The notes: a model not told the origin generated them from the sequence alone. Positions 51,948 to 62,185 are shown, counted from the first letter of the stretch. The stretch is 64,000 bases of DNA from Micromonospora lupini str. Lupac 08 (GCF_000297395.2 NZ_HF570108.1:1402611-1466610); one strand, 5' to 3'. A program made the numbers and translations.

Positions 51948-53393
51948 ATGGTGGGAGTCACTCCTGAGCCGAGGACCCTGGCCGAGAAGGTCTGGGACGC
52001 GCACGTCGTACGGTCCGCCGCTGGTGAGCCGGATCTGCTCTTCATCGACCTGCACCTGCTGCACGAGGTGACCAGCCCGCAGGCGTTCGACGGGCTGCGG
52101 CTCGCCGGGCGCCGGGTGCGCCGTACCGACCTGACCCTCGCGACCGAGGACCACAACACCCCGACCGGGTACGCCGATCCGGCGTTCCGGCTCCGCCGCG
52201 GCGACCTGCTCACCATCGCGGACCCGACCTCGCGTACGCAGATCGAGACGCTGCGCCGCAACTGCGCCGAGTTCGGCGTGCGGCTGCACCCGCTCGGCGA
52301 CGAGAACCAGGGCATCGTGCACGTCATCGGCCCGCAGCTCGGGGTCACCCAGCCCGGCATGACGATCGTCTGTGGCGACTCGCACACCGCCACCCACGGC
52401 GCGTTCGGCGCGCTCGCCTTCGGCATCGGCACCAGCGAGGTGGAGCACGTGCTGGCCACCCAGACGCTGCCGCAGAGCCGGCCGAAGACCATGGCCGTCA
52501 ACGTCACCGGCCAGCTCGCCCCCGGCGTCACCGCCAAGGACCTGGTGCTCGCGCTGATCGCCCAGGTCGGCACCGGTGGGGGGCGCGGGCACATCGTCGA
52601 GTACCGCGGCGAGGCCATCGAGTCCCTCTCCATGGAGGGGCGGATGACGATCGCCAACATGTCCATCGAGTGGGGCGCCAAGGCCGGCATGATCGCGCCG
52701 GACGAGACGACCTTCGCGTACCTCAAGGGTCGGCCCAACGCGCCGCAGGGCCCGGACTGGGACGCGGCGGTGGCCTGGTGGCGGACGCTGCCCACCGACG
52801 AGGGCGCGAGCTTCGACGCCGAGGTGACCCTGGACGCCAGCCGGATCACGCCGTTCGTCACCTGGGGCACCAACCCCGGGCAGGGCGCGCCGCTGAGCGC
52901 GCCGGTGCCCGACCCGGAGGAGTTCGTCACCGACTCGGAGCGCGCCGCCGCCCGCCGCGCGCTGGAGTACATGGACCTGCGCCCCGGCACCCCGCTGCGG
53001 GAGCTGCCCATCGACGTGGTCTTCGTAGGCTCCTGCACGAACGGTCGCCTGGAGGATCTGCGGGCCGCCGCCGACGTGCTGCGCGGGCACCGGGTCGCCG
53101 ACTCCGTCCGGATGCTCGTGGTGCCCGGCTCCGCCGCCGTCCGGGAGGCCGCCGAGGCCGAGGGACTGGACAAGGTCTTCGTCGACGCCGGCGCCGAGTG
53201 GCGGTTCGCCGGCTGCTCCATGTGCCTGGGCATGAACCCCGACACGCTCAAGCCCGGCGAGCGCTCGGCGTCCACCTCCAACCGCAACTTCGAGGGCCGG
53301 CAGGGCCGGGGCGGTCGTACCCACCTGGTCTCCCCGCCGGTCGCCGCCGCCACCGCCGTGGCCGGGCGACTGGCCGCCCCCGCCGACCTGTAG
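51948..53393 (+). CDS. leuC: 3-isopropylmalate dehydratase large subunit
   Basis: A 481-residue aconitase-superfamily subunit that isomerises 2- and 3-isopropylmalate in leucine synthesis. The iron-sulfur cysteines are in FVGSCTNGR and [23 protein letters not shown] and [10 protein letters not shown] are further signatures. The ATG start has only AGGA close upstream. Forms an operon with leuD (15 bp gap) and is under the divergent IclR regulator. Confidence 0.97.
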   Translation: MVGVTPEPRTLAEKVWDAHVVRSAAGEPDLLFIDLHLLHEVTSPQAFDGLRLAGRRVRRTDLTLATEDHNTPTGYADPAFRLRRGDLLTIADPTSRTQIETLRRNCAEFGVRLHPLGDENQGIVHVIGPQLGVTQPGMTIVCGDSHTATHGAFGALAFGIGTSEVEHVLATQTLPQSRPKTMAVNVTGQLAPGVTAKDLVLALIAQVGTGGGRGHIVEYRGEAIESLSMEGRMTIANMSIEWGAKAGMIAPDETTFAYLKGRPNAPQGPDWDAAVAWWRTLPTDEGASFDAEVTLDASRITPFVTWGTNPGQGAPLSAPVPDPEEFVTDSERAAARRALEYMDLRPGTPLRELPIDVVFVGSCTNGRLEDLRAAADVLRGHRVADSVRMLVVPGSAAVREAAEAEGLDKVFVDAGAEWRFAGCSMCLGMNPDTLKPGERSASTSNRNFEGRQGRGGRTHLVSPPVAAATAVAGRLAAPADL

Positions 53394-53408
53394 AAGGGAC
53401 TTCAGGAG

Positions 53409-53996
53409 ATGGACAAGTTCACCACCCACACCGGCACCGCCGTGCCGCTGCGCCGGTCCAACGTGGACACGGACCAGATCATCCCGGCCGTGTACCTCAA
53501 GAGGGTGACCCGCACCGGCTTCGCCGACGGGCTGTTCAACGCCTGGCGGGAAGACCCGACATTCGTGCTCAACGATGAATCCTATTCCGGTGCGTCGATC
53601 CTCATCGCCGGTCCGGAGTTCGGCACCGGCTCCTCCCGGGAGCACGCCGTCTGGGCACTGCGCGACTGGGGCTTCCGCGCCGTGGTCGCCCCGCGCTTCG
53701 GTGACATCTTCCGCGGCAACGCACTCAAGGAGGGTCTGCTGCCGGTCGAGTTGGAATTGAAAGCCGTCGAGGAGTTGTGGGATCTCGTCGAGGCCGAGCC
53801 GACCACTCCGGTGACCGTCGACCTGACCGCCCGACAGCTCCGTGCCGGGGACGCGACCTGGTCGTTCCCGCTTGACGACTTCAGCCGGTGGCGGCTGTTG
53901 GAGGGCCTGGACGACATTGGACTCACCCTCCGGCACGCCGATGACATCACCTCCTACGAGGCGTCGCGACCCCCGTTCCTGCCCTCGGTGGCATAG
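53409..53996 (+). CDS. leuD: 3-isopropylmalate dehydratase small subunit
   Basis: A 195-residue swivel-domain partner of LeuC. It has the classic [14 protein letters not shown] near residue 19, [17 protein letters not shown] and [19 protein letters not shown]. The ATG follows CAGGAG. Last gene of leuCD, followed by a hairpin. Confidence 0.97.
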   Translation: MDKFTTHTGTAVPLRRSNVDTDQIIPAVYLKRVTRTGFADGLFNAWREDPTFVLNDESYSGASILIAGPEFGTGSSREHAVWALRDWGFRAVVAPRFGDIFRGNALKEGLLPVELELKAVEELWDLVEAEPTTPVTVDLTARQLRAGDATWSFPLDDFSRWRLLEGLDDIGLTLRHADDITSYEASRPPFLPSVA

Positions 53997-54016
53997 CCGT
54001 ACGCGCGCCCGCACAT

Positions 54017-54058
54017 CGGATTCCGCCCTCACCGGTCCCACCGGTGGGGGCGAATCCG
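54017..54058 (+). terminator. terminator after leuD
   Basis: A long imperfect hairpin: CGGATTC...ACCGGT folds back on ACCGGT...GAATCCG with a few internal mismatches, 20 bp after the leuD stop. A short T-rich stretch (GGCTTTTTTC, 54071-54080) follows a little further downstream. Confidence 0.6.
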
Positions 54059-54090
54059 TTACGACACAAGGGCTTTTTTCTACCGAATGT

Positions 54091-54119
54091 TTGTGTCCAG
54101 GCAGCACAGGGCATACGGT
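54091..54119 (+). promoter_or_regulatory. hup promoter
   Basis: TTGTGT (54091-54096) and TACGGT (54114-54119) with a 17-bp spacer, 50 bp upstream of the hup start. A good actinobacterial housekeeping promoter, in keeping with high expression of HU. Confidence 0.6.
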
Positions 54120-54168
54120 GCGCGCAGAATGGCTCGCGTCGAGTCAGTTGCACAATCGGGAGGAAGTC

Positions 54169-54834
54169 GTGAACAAGGCCGAGCTCATCGAGGCGCTCGC
54201 CGTTCGCCTGGGGGACCGGAAGACGGCGACGGCCGCGCTCGACGCGGTCCTCACTGAGGTCCAGGCGGCGGTCACCAAGGGCGAGAAGGTGGCGATCACC
54301 GGATTCGGAGCATTCGAAAAGCGTGTGCGTGGCGCACGAACAGCGCGCAACCCGCGTACCGGCGAGGCGGTGAAGGTCAAGAAGACGTCCGTTCCGACCT
54401 TCCGCCCCGGCGCCGGGTTCAAGGAGATGGTGGCCAGCGGCAAGGTGCCGAAGGCCACGGTGGCGGCGAAGAAGACCGCCACCACCACGGCCAAGACCGC
54501 TGGCACCAAGGCGGCGGGCACCAAGGCCACCGCCACCAAGGCGGCCAGTAAGAAGACCGCCCCGGCCAAGGCGAGCAAGACCACCACCACCGCCGCCACC
54601 AAGGCGGCAAGCAAGAAGACCGCCCCGGCCAAGGCGAGCAAGACCACCACGGCGACCAAGACGGCCGCCAGCAAGAAGACCGCCACGGCGAAGAAGACCA
54701 CCGCGGCGACCAAGTCCGCCACGGCGAAGAAGACCACCGCGGCGGCCAGCAAGAGCACGGCCAGCAAGAGCACGGCGGCCAAGAAGGCGCCGGCGAAGAA
54801 GGCTCCGGCCAAGAAGACGGCCAGCAAGCGCTGA
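54169..54834 (+). CDS. hup: HU-family nucleoid protein with Lys/Ala-rich tail (HupB type)
   Basis: A 221-residue DNA-binding protein. Residues 1-91 are a standard HU fold ([46 protein letters not shown]). Residues 100-221 are a low-complexity Lys/Ala/Thr tail with PAKK and TAKK motifs like mycobacterial HupB and histone H1. A 21-residue tail unit containing [15 protein letters not shown] is repeated in tandem (DNA period 63 bp, from 54538 and 54601). GTG at 54169 follows GGGAGGAA. The place next to leuCD is conserved in actinobacteria. The tail is expected to bind and compact DNA and be a target of acetylation. Confidence 0.96.
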   Translation: MNKAELIEALAVRLGDRKTATAALDAVLTEVQAAVTKGEKVAITGFGAFEKRVRGARTARNPRTGEAVKVKKTSVPTFRPGAGFKEMVASGKVPKATVAAKKTATTTAKTAGTKAAGTKATATKAASKKTAPAKASKTTTTAATKAASKKTAPAKASKTTTATKTAASKKTATAKKTTAATKSATAKKTTAAASKSTASKSTAAKKAPAKKAPAKKTASKR

Positions 54835-54848
54835 CCGCCTGTCCGCCC

Positions 54849-54881
54849 AGAGGGCGTCCACCGTCTCGGTGGGCGCCCTCT
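54849..54881 (+). terminator. terminator after hup
   Basis: A 14-bp stem with one wobble (AGAGGGCGTCCACC with GGTGGGCGCCCTCT) and 5-nt loop, 14 bp after the hup stop codon. Confidence 0.7.
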
Positions 54882-54977
54882 GCGCGTCCCGGACCGTTGA
54901 CCCGGCCCGGCCGTACGCGCAGAATCGCCGTGCCGGCCCCCCTCTGAGCCGGTCCGCCGACGGGAAATGGGGCGCCG

Positions 54978-57002
54978 GTGCGCTACCGCCAGCTCACCAC
55001 CGGATCGCTCGCGCTGGGCGTCGTTCTGCTCATCGACGTGCTGCGCGTCTGGCTGCCCGGCATCATCACCATCTTCGGGCAGGCCGCGTCCACCCCGGCC
55101 GAGTTGATGGGCGCGTTCGCGCTCGGCTGGTTCGTCCTGGCGATGGCCGCGCCGGCACTGGTCCGGCGGGTGGGCTCTCGTCGGGTCGCCGGCACCGCAG
55201 CCGTGCTGCTGGCCGTGGCCCGGCTCGCGCTCACCAGCGCCCCCGGCGGCCGTCCGCAGCTCTGGTTGGCCACCGCCGGTCTGCTCGCCGGCCTGGTCTG
55301 GTTGGTGGGTGTCGCAGGTGGCACCGACCGTCCGGTCCCGGGACTGGCCCTGGGGCTGGCGGTCAACGCCGCCGTCCACGCCCTGTTGGACACCTACGAT
55401 CTCGTCTGGCGGGGAGGCTGGGCGGCCTGGCTGCTCAGCGCCGTCGCGGTGGTGCTGTTCCTGCTCGGCACGGCGCTGCCCACCGCGCTGCCCGCCGCGC
55501 TGCCCACCGCGCCGCCGGGCCCGGGTGGCGCCCGTTCCTGGCTGCTGGCCGGGCCGGTGCTGCTACTCACCGGCATGGTGGCCCTCGCGCCGGCCCTGGC
55601 CGAGACCGGGATGTCGTACCTCGTCGCGGGTGGCGACGTCGCCCGCTCACCGCTGTTCGGCCTGGCGCCGGTGCCGGTGGCGGTCGCCGGGTTCCTGCTG
55701 GCCGCGCTGGCGGGTCCGACCCGGCGGTGGGGCCGGCCACTCGGACCGGCGGCCCTCCTGGTGGGCGTGGTGCTCTTCGCCCTCGACCGTGGCGACCTGC
55801 TCGTCGCGGCCATCCTGCTCACCGCCGTCGGACTCGGCGCCTGCCTCGCCCTCACCGACGCTCCGGGCCGCGCCGACGCCGTCGCCGCTGAGACCGCCGA
55901 GACCGGCGCCGCCGACGCCGTCGAGACCGGCGCCGCCGGCGTCGGGACCGGCGCCGGCGCCGGGAGCGAGGCCGGCGATGGGGGCGCGGCAGGCGTGGAC
56001 GGCACCCGCCGAACGGCGGCCCGTCGGGGGTACGCCGTCGCCGCCGGCATGCTGCTCTTCGTGCTGGGGGCGGTGGGCTACTACTCCGCCTACGATCTGG
56101 GCTACCCGAACGCGGCGGTGCCGGTCGTGGTGGCCGGGGTGGTCGCCGCCGTGGCCCTGGCCGCCCGCCCCTCCGGGAAGCGGCGTCCCGGCCCGCTTCC
56201 GCCGCTGCGGACCGCCGGCGCGGTCGCCGCGCTGGCCCTGCTCGCGCCACTGTTCGCCGACGAGGTGGCGGTGGCGAGCAACCGGGAGGGTCCGCCGGAG
56301 CGGTTGCGGGTGGTGGCGTACAACATCCGGATGGGCTTCGGGCTGGACGGCCGGTTCGACCTGGCCGGGCTGAGCGCCGCGATCGACCGGCAGCGCCCCG
56401 ATGTGGTGCTGCTCAGCGAGGTGGACCGGGGCTGGCTGCTCAACGGCGGCCACGACACGCTGGACCTGCTGTCCGACCGGCTCGGCATGCCGTACGTGTT
56501 CGGGCCGGCCGCCGACCCGGTCTGGGGTGACGCGGTGCTCAGCCGGTGGCCGGTCACCGACCTGCGGTCCCGGTCGCTGCCGTCCCTCGGAGCGCCCACG
56601 GGAGCGCAGGCTCTCGCCGTCACCCTGGACCTCGGCGACGGGGTGCGCTGCGCCGTGGTCAGCACCCACCTGCAACCGCCACCCGACGCGGGCCCGGTGG
56701 CGCAGGCCCGCGCGGTCGCCGACTTCGCCACCGGGTACGCGGCGGGCCGGCCGCTCGTGGTGGCCGGCGACCTCAACACCGAGCCGGGCGACGAGGCGTT
56801 CGCACAGTTCACTTCGGCAGGTCTCGTCGACGCGTTGGCGGTCGCCCGTCCGCTGGCGACGAGCCCCGCCGACGATCCGCGCCAGCAGATCGACCACGTC
56901 TTCGTCTCGCCCGGCCTCACCGCGAGCGACCCGGTCGCGCCGCGCGGCGAGGCCAGCGACCATCTGCCGGTGGCGGTGACCCTCACCCTGCCGCCCCGCT
57001 GA
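54978..57002 (+). CDS. polytopic membrane protein with EEP catalytic domain
   Basis: A 674-residue protein. The first 430 residues hold about 11-12 hydrophobic segments, interrupted near 295-340 by an Ala/Glu/Gly linker made of repeated TAETGAADAVETGAAG-like units. The C-terminal domain (about 440-674) is an endonuclease/exonuclease/phosphatase fold with VVAYNIRMG, VVLLSEVDRG, VVSTHLQPP, GDLNTEPGD, IDHVFVSP and SDHLPVAV. It is a larger relative of the EEP protein at 38385-39377. The catalytic domain should lie outside the membrane. GTG at 54978. Substrate unknown. Confidence 0.85.
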   Translation: MRYRQLTTGSLALGVVLLIDVLRVWLPGIITIFGQAASTPAELMGAFALGWFVLAMAAPALVRRVGSRRVAGTAAVLLAVARLALTSAPGGRPQLWLATAGLLAGLVWLVGVAGGTDRPVPGLALGLAVNAAVHALLDTYDLVWRGGWAAWLLSAVAVVLFLLGTALPTALPAALPTAPPGPGGARSWLLAGPVLLLTGMVALAPALAETGMSYLVAGGDVARSPLFGLAPVPVAVAGFLLAALAGPTRRWGRPLGPAALLVGVVLFALDRGDLLVAAILLTAVGLGACLALTDAPGRADAVAAETAETGAADAVETGAAGVGTGAGAGSEAGDGGAAGVDGTRRTAARRGYAVAAGMLLFVLGAVGYYSAYDLGYPNAAVPVVVAGVVAAVALAARPSGKRRPGPLPPLRTAGAVAALALLAPLFADEVAVASNREGPPERLRVVAYNIRMGFGLDGRFDLAGLSAAIDRQRPDVVLLSEVDRGWLLNGGHDTLDLLSDRLGMPYVFGPAADPVWGDAVLSRWPVTDLRSRSLPSLGAPTGAQALAVTLDLGDGVRCAVVSTHLQPPPDAGPVAQARAVADFATGYAAGRPLVVAGDLNTEPGDEAFAQFTSAGLVDALAVARPLATSPADDPRQQIDHVFVSPGLTASDPVAPRGEASDHLPVAVTLTLPPR

Positions 57003-57098
57003 CCGCCGCCGTAGGGCGTGCGAGCCGGCCGCTGAGGGGCCGCTACGGGCGATTGGCGGCGAGCTACCGGCCACCCGGGCCGGCCCGCTACCAGGCCG

Positions 57099-57977
57099 CT
57101 ACAGGCGGTCGGTGGCGAGCAGGCGGTCGCCGCTGAAGGCGAGCAGCCAGCCGCCGCCCTTCGGGGTGGTGAAGTCCTCGTCGGCGCGGCCGGTCAGCTG
57201 CTCCAACGCGCCCGGCAGCACCTTGCCCTGGCTGCACACCGCCACCTGCCCGCCGGCGCGGGCCAGCTCCAGCAGTTGGGCGGCGGTGGCCAGCGCCCGC
57301 TCGTCGCGTTGCTGACCCGGCTGCGGCTCGTCCAGGTCGCCGCACACCTCGATCGGCAGGTCGAGCAGCGCCGCCGCCGGGTCCAGGGTCTGCACGCAGC
57401 GGCGCGGCGACGCCGACAGCAGCCGGGCCGGCCGGACCACGGCGATCAGCGGCGCGAGGGCGTACGCCTGGGCCCATCCCTCGGCGTCGAGCGGGCGGGC
57501 CGTGTCCGGGCCGGTCCAGGTGGCCCGTTTGCCGGCGTGCCCGTGCCGGACCAGCGCGACAGTCGCGGTCACCGCCGGCAGCGCGGCGTACGCGGCCAGC
57601 ACCTCGGCGTCGTGCGGGTAGCTGACCAGCCGGACCGCGTCGTCCACCGGGAGCCAGCGGATGTCGTCGACCTCGGTGCCCGGCTGGAAACCACCGTCGG
57701 CGACCGCGAGCATCGACCAGTAGTCGACAAGCTTGGACTGCCCCTCGCTGCGGTAGCGCACCGACGGCAGCCGCACCTGCGGCACGCCCCGCACGTCGGC
57801 CTCCTCGGCCACCTCCCGGACCGCCGCGACCAGCGGATGTTCGCCCGGTTCGAGCTTGCCCTTGGGCAGCGTCCAGTCCCCGTAGCGCGGGCGGTGCACG
57901 ACGCAGACCCGGACGCCGTCGGCTGTCGGTCGCCAGCAGACTCCGCCGGCAGCCCGGATGCCCGTCACGGCAACCAT
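57099..57977 (-). CDS. mutT1: MutT1-like Nudix hydrolase with phosphohistidine domain
   Basis: A 292-residue two-domain protein. Residues 1-140 are a Nudix hydrolase (WTLPKGKLEPGE, then the Nudix box with REVAEEADV, where the last Gly is replaced by Ala); residues 145-292 are a histidine-phosphatase-like domain (ALVRHGHAGK, ASPRRCVQTL, CSQGKVLPG). This is the architecture of mycobacterial MutT1, which removes 8-oxo-dGTP and diadenosine polyphosphates. It also sits next to ppk as in M. tuberculosis. ATG at 57977 overlaps the CHAD gene by 13 bp; GTG at 57968 would give a 4-bp GTGA overlap. Translational coupling with the CHAD gene is likely. Confidence 0.92.
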   Translation of the reverse strand: MVAVTGIRAAGGVCWRPTADGVRVCVVHRPRYGDWTLPKGKLEPGEHPLVAAVREVAEEADVRGVPQVRLPSVRYRSEGQSKLVDYWSMLAVADGGFQPGTEVDDIRWLPVDDAVRLVSYPHDAEVLAAYAALPAVTATVALVRHGHAGKRATWTGPDTARPLDAEGWAQAYALAPLIAVVRPARLLSASPRRCVQTLDPAAALLDLPIEVCGDLDEPQPGQQRDERALATAAQLLELARAGGQVAVCSQGKVLPGALEQLTGRADEDFTTPKGGGWLLAFSGDRLLATDRL

Positions 57978-59485
57978 CTGGTCCGCCGTCGCCGGGTCGC
58001 CCGGTGCCACGCGGCGGGGAAGCGGGCCCGCATCGCGCGGACCGTGTCGCGTTCCCGTTCGGCCAGCCGCCCGGCGGTCACCGCCAGCTCGTGGTCTTCC
58101 GGCCGGTCGGCGGCGAGGGCGAGCCAGGTCTCGGCGGCCACCGCGGCGTCCTGGTGCTCGCCGAGCACGTCCTGGACGCGTGCCAACGCGCGGGCCAGCC
58201 GACGCGCGTCCCCGCCGACGGCCGGGAGCACTGCGGTGACCGCGTAGCGGGCCTGCTTGCCCTCCTTGCGGACTGCGTGCCAGCGCTCGTCGGGGGCCGA
58301 CGGGTCGAGGCCGTCCACGCCCTCCGGGCCGGTGAGCTGCCGCCACGGGCGGGCCACCAGCCTGGGTAGCGTCCGCGCCGCCGGGGTGGCCGCCCGTCGG
58401 GTGAGCCGGGGCGCGCGGGCGGCCAGCACCAGGGCGTCCACAAGTGCCAGGTAACGCGGGGAGCGCAGCGCCTCGTCGATGCCGGCGAGCGCCTGCCGCT
58501 GCCGCCGCGCGAGCGCCTCGTCCAGCCGGTCCACCGCGCCCGTGTCGAGCGGGCTGAGCGGGTCGGCGATCGCCGTGCGCCGCAGCCGGTCGCGCAGCAC
58601 CTCGGCGTCGCGGGCCGCGCCGAGCACCCCGGCCAACCAGCGCAACTCGTCGCGCAGGGGCCGGGCCCAGCTCCGGCGCACCAGCGGCCGGAAGGTGCGT
58701 AGGTCGCTGCGCAGCCGTCGACAGGCCACCCGCATCTGGTGTACGGCGCTGTCGCCGCCGTCGGTCGAGGTGCGCAGCCGCACCAGCGGGTCGTGCGCCA
58801 ACAGCCGGCCCACCTCCTTGCGGACCGCCTCGGTGACCACCTCCCCGGCGCTCGGGTCGGCCGTCAGCCCGCCCGGCCCGACCAGGTCGGGTTCGGCCCG
58901 CGCCACCGCGCCCAGCGCCCGTACGTGCTTCGGGGTGAACGAGCCGGCCCGTGCTCCGGCCTCGCGCAGCACGCCGCCGATTCGCTCCAGCAGCTTGCGG
59001 TCGCCGGCCTTGCGCTCCACCTCCACCTCGCGGAACGCGCCCGTGGTGGCCCCGGTGTCGTCGAGGACCGTCACCCGGTCGTCCACCACCTCGGCGAGCA
59101 CCGTGCCGGCCCGGTCGCGCACCTCGTGGGCGTGCCGGACGGTGCGGACGACAGTCACCGGCGCCAGCGGCGCGCCCCGGTGCAGGGCGGTGACCAGCTC
59201 GACCAGCTCCGGCGGCGGCTGCCCGACCGGCCCGGGGCGGGAGATCTCGTGCCGGACGCCAGGTGTGCCGGTGGGCAGCTTCACCGTCCACGGCAGCTCG
59301 TCACCCGCACGGTGGCGCAGCGACGCACCGGCGCGGGCCAACCGCAGGTCGACCGTGTCGAGGTAGCGGGCGACGAGCGTCACCGGCGGCAACTCCCGGA
59401 CCCGGCCGCCGGCCGGGGACGTGGCGGACAGGTCCGGCAGCACGAAGGTGTCGTCCACCTCGTACTTCTGCTCCTCCTCGACCAT
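57965..59485 (-). CDS. CYTH-CHAD domain protein
   Basis: A 506-residue protein. The N-terminal CYTH (triphosphate tunnel metalloenzyme) domain begins with the ExExK-type motif VEEEQKYEVDD and continues with WTVKLPTG and FREVEVERK. The C-terminal CHAD domain (about 220-500) has the conserved basic helices VHQMRVACRRLRSDLRTF and WHAVRKEGKQARYA. CHAD domains bind inorganic polyphosphate and CYTH domains hydrolyse triphosphates. It lies between ppk, 24 bp upstream, and mutT1, which it overlaps, forming a polyphosphate/nucleotide operon. Confidence 0.93.
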   Translation of the reverse strand: MVEEEQKYEVDDTFVLPDLSATSPAGGRVRELPPVTLVARYLDTVDLRLARAGASLRHRAGDELPWTVKLPTGTPGVRHEISRPGPVGQPPPELVELVTALHRGAPLAPVTVVRTVRHAHEVRDRAGTVLAEVVDDRVTVLDDTGATTGAFREVEVERKAGDRKLLERIGGVLREAGARAGSFTPKHVRALGAVARAEPDLVGPGGLTADPSAGEVVTEAVRKEVGRLLAHDPLVRLRTSTDGGDSAVHQMRVACRRLRSDLRTFRPLVRRSWARPLRDELRWLAGVLGAARDAEVLRDRLRRTAIADPLSPLDTGAVDRLDEALARRQRQALAGIDEALRSPRYLALVDALVLAARAPRLTRRAATPAARTLPRLVARPWRQLTGPEGVDGLDPSAPDERWHAVRKEGKQARYAVTAVLPAVGGDARRLARALARVQDVLGEHQDAAVAAETWLALAADRPEDHELAVTAGRLAERERDTVRAMRARFPAAWHRATRRRRTRWLP

Positions 59486-59509
59486 CAGCTCAGCCTATGC
59501 CGCGATCGG

Positions 59510-61867
59510 TCAGCCGGCCGTGCCACCGACGCGGCGCAGCAGCAGTTCCTGCAGATGCACCCGGGCCTCCTCGCCGCCGGTACGTCGCGTCCAGGTCCCG
59601 TCGCCGGCCAGCTCGAACGCGTCCACGTCCGGGCTCATCGCGGCGGTCAGCACGTGGTCCAGCTCGGCTCGGGCGACCGGATCGGTCACCTGCACCAACG
59701 CCTCCACCCGCCGGTCCAGGTTGCGGTGCATCAGGTCCGCCGAGCCCATCCAGAACTCGGCCTCGCCGTTGTTGCCGAACCGGAAGACCCGGGAGTGCTC
59801 CAGGAACCGGCCGAGGATCGAGCGGACCCGGATGTTCTCCGACAGTCCCGGCACCCCCGGACGCAGCGTGCACATGCCCCGGATGAGCAGGTCGACGTGG
59901 ACGCCGGCCTGGGACGCCCGGTACAGCGCGTCGGTCACACCCTCGTCGACCAGCGAGTTGACCTTGAACTGGACCAGGCCGGGCATGCCCAGCCGGACGT
60001 GCGCGATCTCCCGCTCGATCCGCTCGATGAGGCCGCTGCGGATGCCCTGCGGGGCGACCAGCAACCGCCGGTACGCGGTCTGCCGGCTGTAGCCGGTCAG
60101 CACGTTGAACAGGTCGGTCAGGTCCGCCCCGATCTCCGGGTCGGCGGTGAGCATGCCGAAGTCCTCGTACAGGCGGGCGGTCTTCGGGTGGTAGTTGCCG
60201 GTGCCGATGTGGCAGTACCGGCGGATCTGGTTGCCCTCCTGCCGGACCACCAGGGCGGTCTTGCAGTGTGTCTTGAGCCCCACCAGGCCGTACACCACGT
60301 GGCAGCCGGCGCGCTCCAGGGTGCGGGCCCAGCCGATGTTGGCGACCTCGTCGAAGCGGGCCTTCACCTCCACCAGCACCACCACCTGCTTGCCGGCGGC
60401 GGCCGCGTCGACGAGCGCGTCGACGATCGGCGAGTCACCGCTGGTGCGGTAGAGGGTCTGCTTGATGGCCAGCACGTTGGGGTCGGCGGCGGCCTGCTCG
60501 ATGAAGCGCTGCACGCTCGTGGCGAACGAGTGGTACGGGTGGTGCACCAGGATGTCCCCGTCGCGCAGGGTGGAGAAGACGCTGCGCGGCACCTCGCCCT
60601 CGGCGAGCCGGGGGTGCGTGGCCGGCACGAACGGCGGGTCCTTGAGATCGGGGCGGTCGGCTTCGCCGTACACCTGCCACAGCGCGGACAGGTCCAGCAG
60701 GCCGGGCACCCGCAGCACGTCCTGGTCGTCCATGTCCAGCTCGCGGACGAGCAGCTCCAGCACGTGGTCGGAGATCGACGCGGCGACCTCCAGGCGGACC
60801 GGCGGGCCGAACCGCCGGCGGGCCAGCTCCCGTTCCAGGGCCTGGAGCAGGTCCTCGTCGCGGTCCTCGTCGACCTCCACCTCGGCGTTACGGGTGACCC
60901 GGAACAGGTGGCACTCGACGACCTGCATGCCGCTGAACAGCTGACCCAGGTGCACGGAGATCAGGTCCTCCACCGGCAGCATCCGCACACCCGGCTGGTC
61001 CCGGTCGACCCGCACGAAGCGCGGGACGTTGTTGGGCACCTTCACCCGCGCGAACAGCTCGGAACCGCCGTCCGGGTCCCGGACCGCCACCGCCAGGTTC
61101 AACGACCGCCCGGAGATGTACGGGAACGGGTGCGCCGGGTCCACCGCGAGCGGGGTGAGCACCGGGAAGATGTGCTCCCGGAAGTAGGTGCGCAGCCGCT
61201 CCCGCTCGGGGTCGCCCAGTTCGCCCCAGCGCAGGATGCGGATGCTCTCGTCGGCCAGCCGGGGCAGGACGTCGTCGACGAAGCAGGCGGCGTGCCGGGC
61301 GACCAGCTCGGCGGTCCGTTCGGCGATCAGCTCCAGCTGCGTACGCAGGGGCAGCCGGTCGCCGCCGCGCACCGGCAGGCCGGCCGAGAGCCGCCGCTTC
61401 AGGCCGGCGATCCGCACCATGTAGAACTCGTCGAGGTTGCTGGCGAAGATCGCCAGGAACTTGGCCCGCTCCAGCAGGGGGGTGCGCTGGTCCTCGGCGA
61501 GGGTCAGCACCCGCGCGTTGAAGTCGAGCCAGGACAGCTCCCGGTTGAGGAAGCGGTCCTCCGGCAGCGGGGGAGCAGCCGGTGGGTCGTCGTCCGAGTC
61601 ACCGCCCGTGGAGAGGCTTCCGGAGGGGCCGGGCAGGGCCGCCCCGGCGGCCGGGCCGTCCGTCTCCGTGGCAGGCACGCCGGGTTCGATGACCTCGTCG
61701 AGCCCGGAGGAGGCGGCGCCCGGGTCGTCGGCGAGGGTGTCGGCGCGGGCGGCGCCGGCCCGTTCGGCCCGGGACGGGCGGAAACGGCCGTCGGTGCCGC
61801 GGACGCGGGCGCCGTTGCGGGGGTCGGTGGCGGGAGAGGTGACCGGATGCTCGCGAGGGGTGCTCAC
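59510..61867 (-). CDS. ppk1: polyphosphate kinase 1
   Basis: A 785-residue enzyme that reversibly transfers the ATP gamma-phosphate to polyphosphate. Typical PPK1 segments are present: [35 protein letters not shown], and [18 protein letters not shown]. The autophosphorylated histidine is His553 in [19 protein letters not shown], and the C-terminal [10 protein letters not shown] is intact. The first about 100 residues are a disordered Ala/Gly/Asp-rich extension before the family N-domain, making it longer than the roughly 690-residue norm. GTG start. First gene of the ppk1-CHAD-mutT1 operon. Confidence 0.96.
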   Translation of the reverse strand: MSTPREHPVTSPATDPRNGARVRGTDGRFRPSRAERAGAARADTLADDPGAASSGLDEVIEPGVPATETDGPAAGAALPGPSGSLSTGGDSDDDPPAAPPLPEDRFLNRELSWLDFNARVLTLAEDQRTPLLERAKFLAIFASNLDEFYMVRIAGLKRRLSAGLPVRGGDRLPLRTQLELIAERTAELVARHAACFVDDVLPRLADESIRILRWGELGDPERERLRTYFREHIFPVLTPLAVDPAHPFPYISGRSLNLAVAVRDPDGGSELFARVKVPNNVPRFVRVDRDQPGVRMLPVEDLISVHLGQLFSGMQVVECHLFRVTRNAEVEVDEDRDEDLLQALERELARRRFGPPVRLEVAASISDHVLELLVRELDMDDQDVLRVPGLLDLSALWQVYGEADRPDLKDPPFVPATHPRLAEGEVPRSVFSTLRDGDILVHHPYHSFATSVQRFIEQAAADPNVLAIKQTLYRTSGDSPIVDALVDAAAAGKQVVVLVEVKARFDEVANIGWARTLERAGCHVVYGLVGLKTHCKTALVVRQEGNQIRRYCHIGTGNYHPKTARLYEDFGMLTADPEIGADLTDLFNVLTGYSRQTAYRRLLVAPQGIRSGLIERIEREIAHVRLGMPGLVQFKVNSLVDEGVTDALYRASQAGVHVDLLIRGMCTLRPGVPGLSENIRVRSILGRFLEHSRVFRFGNNGEAEFWMGSADLMHRNLDRRVEALVQVTDPVARAELDHVLTAAMSPDVDAFELAGDGTWTRRTGGEEARVHLQELLLRRVGGTAG

Positions 61868-61921
61868 CCGCTCATAATCACCCGATTCGAGTTAACGCAA
61901 AATGAACTTGGCCTCGCCAGC

Positions 61922-62119
61922 TCAGTTCATCGTCGGCAATGTCACCCGGACGACCTCGCCGTCGGGATCGGTGTCGATGCGCACCCGCTGGCCGAGCCGG
62001 AGCAGCCGCAGGCCGGATGCGTCGAACGCCCGGGCGGGAAAGCGCAGCTCGGTGCCGTCGTCGAGCAGCAGGACACCGCTGCGCGTCGCCGCGTCGTAAC
62101 TGGCCACCGTGCCCTGCAT
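61922..62119 (-). CDS. small cold-shock-like protein
   Basis: A 65-residue protein with the five-strand pattern of a cold-shock/OB-fold protein: MQGTVASYDAATRSGVLLLD opening, FPARAFDASG in the middle and RLGQRVRIDTDPDGEV at the end. The RNP motifs are not canonical, so nucleic-acid binding is uncertain. ATG at 62119. It is 54 bp upstream of ppk1 on the same strand and may be cotranscribed with it. Confidence 0.75.
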   Translation of the reverse strand: MQGTVASYDAATRSGVLLLDDGTELRFPARAFDASGLRLLRLGQRVRIDTDPDGEVVRVTLPTMN

Positions 62120-62185
62120 GCTGGCACCGTACACCGGCGGGTCGGCTCGTTTCAGCGCGCCGGGCAGCCGGCGGCTCAGCTCGTC

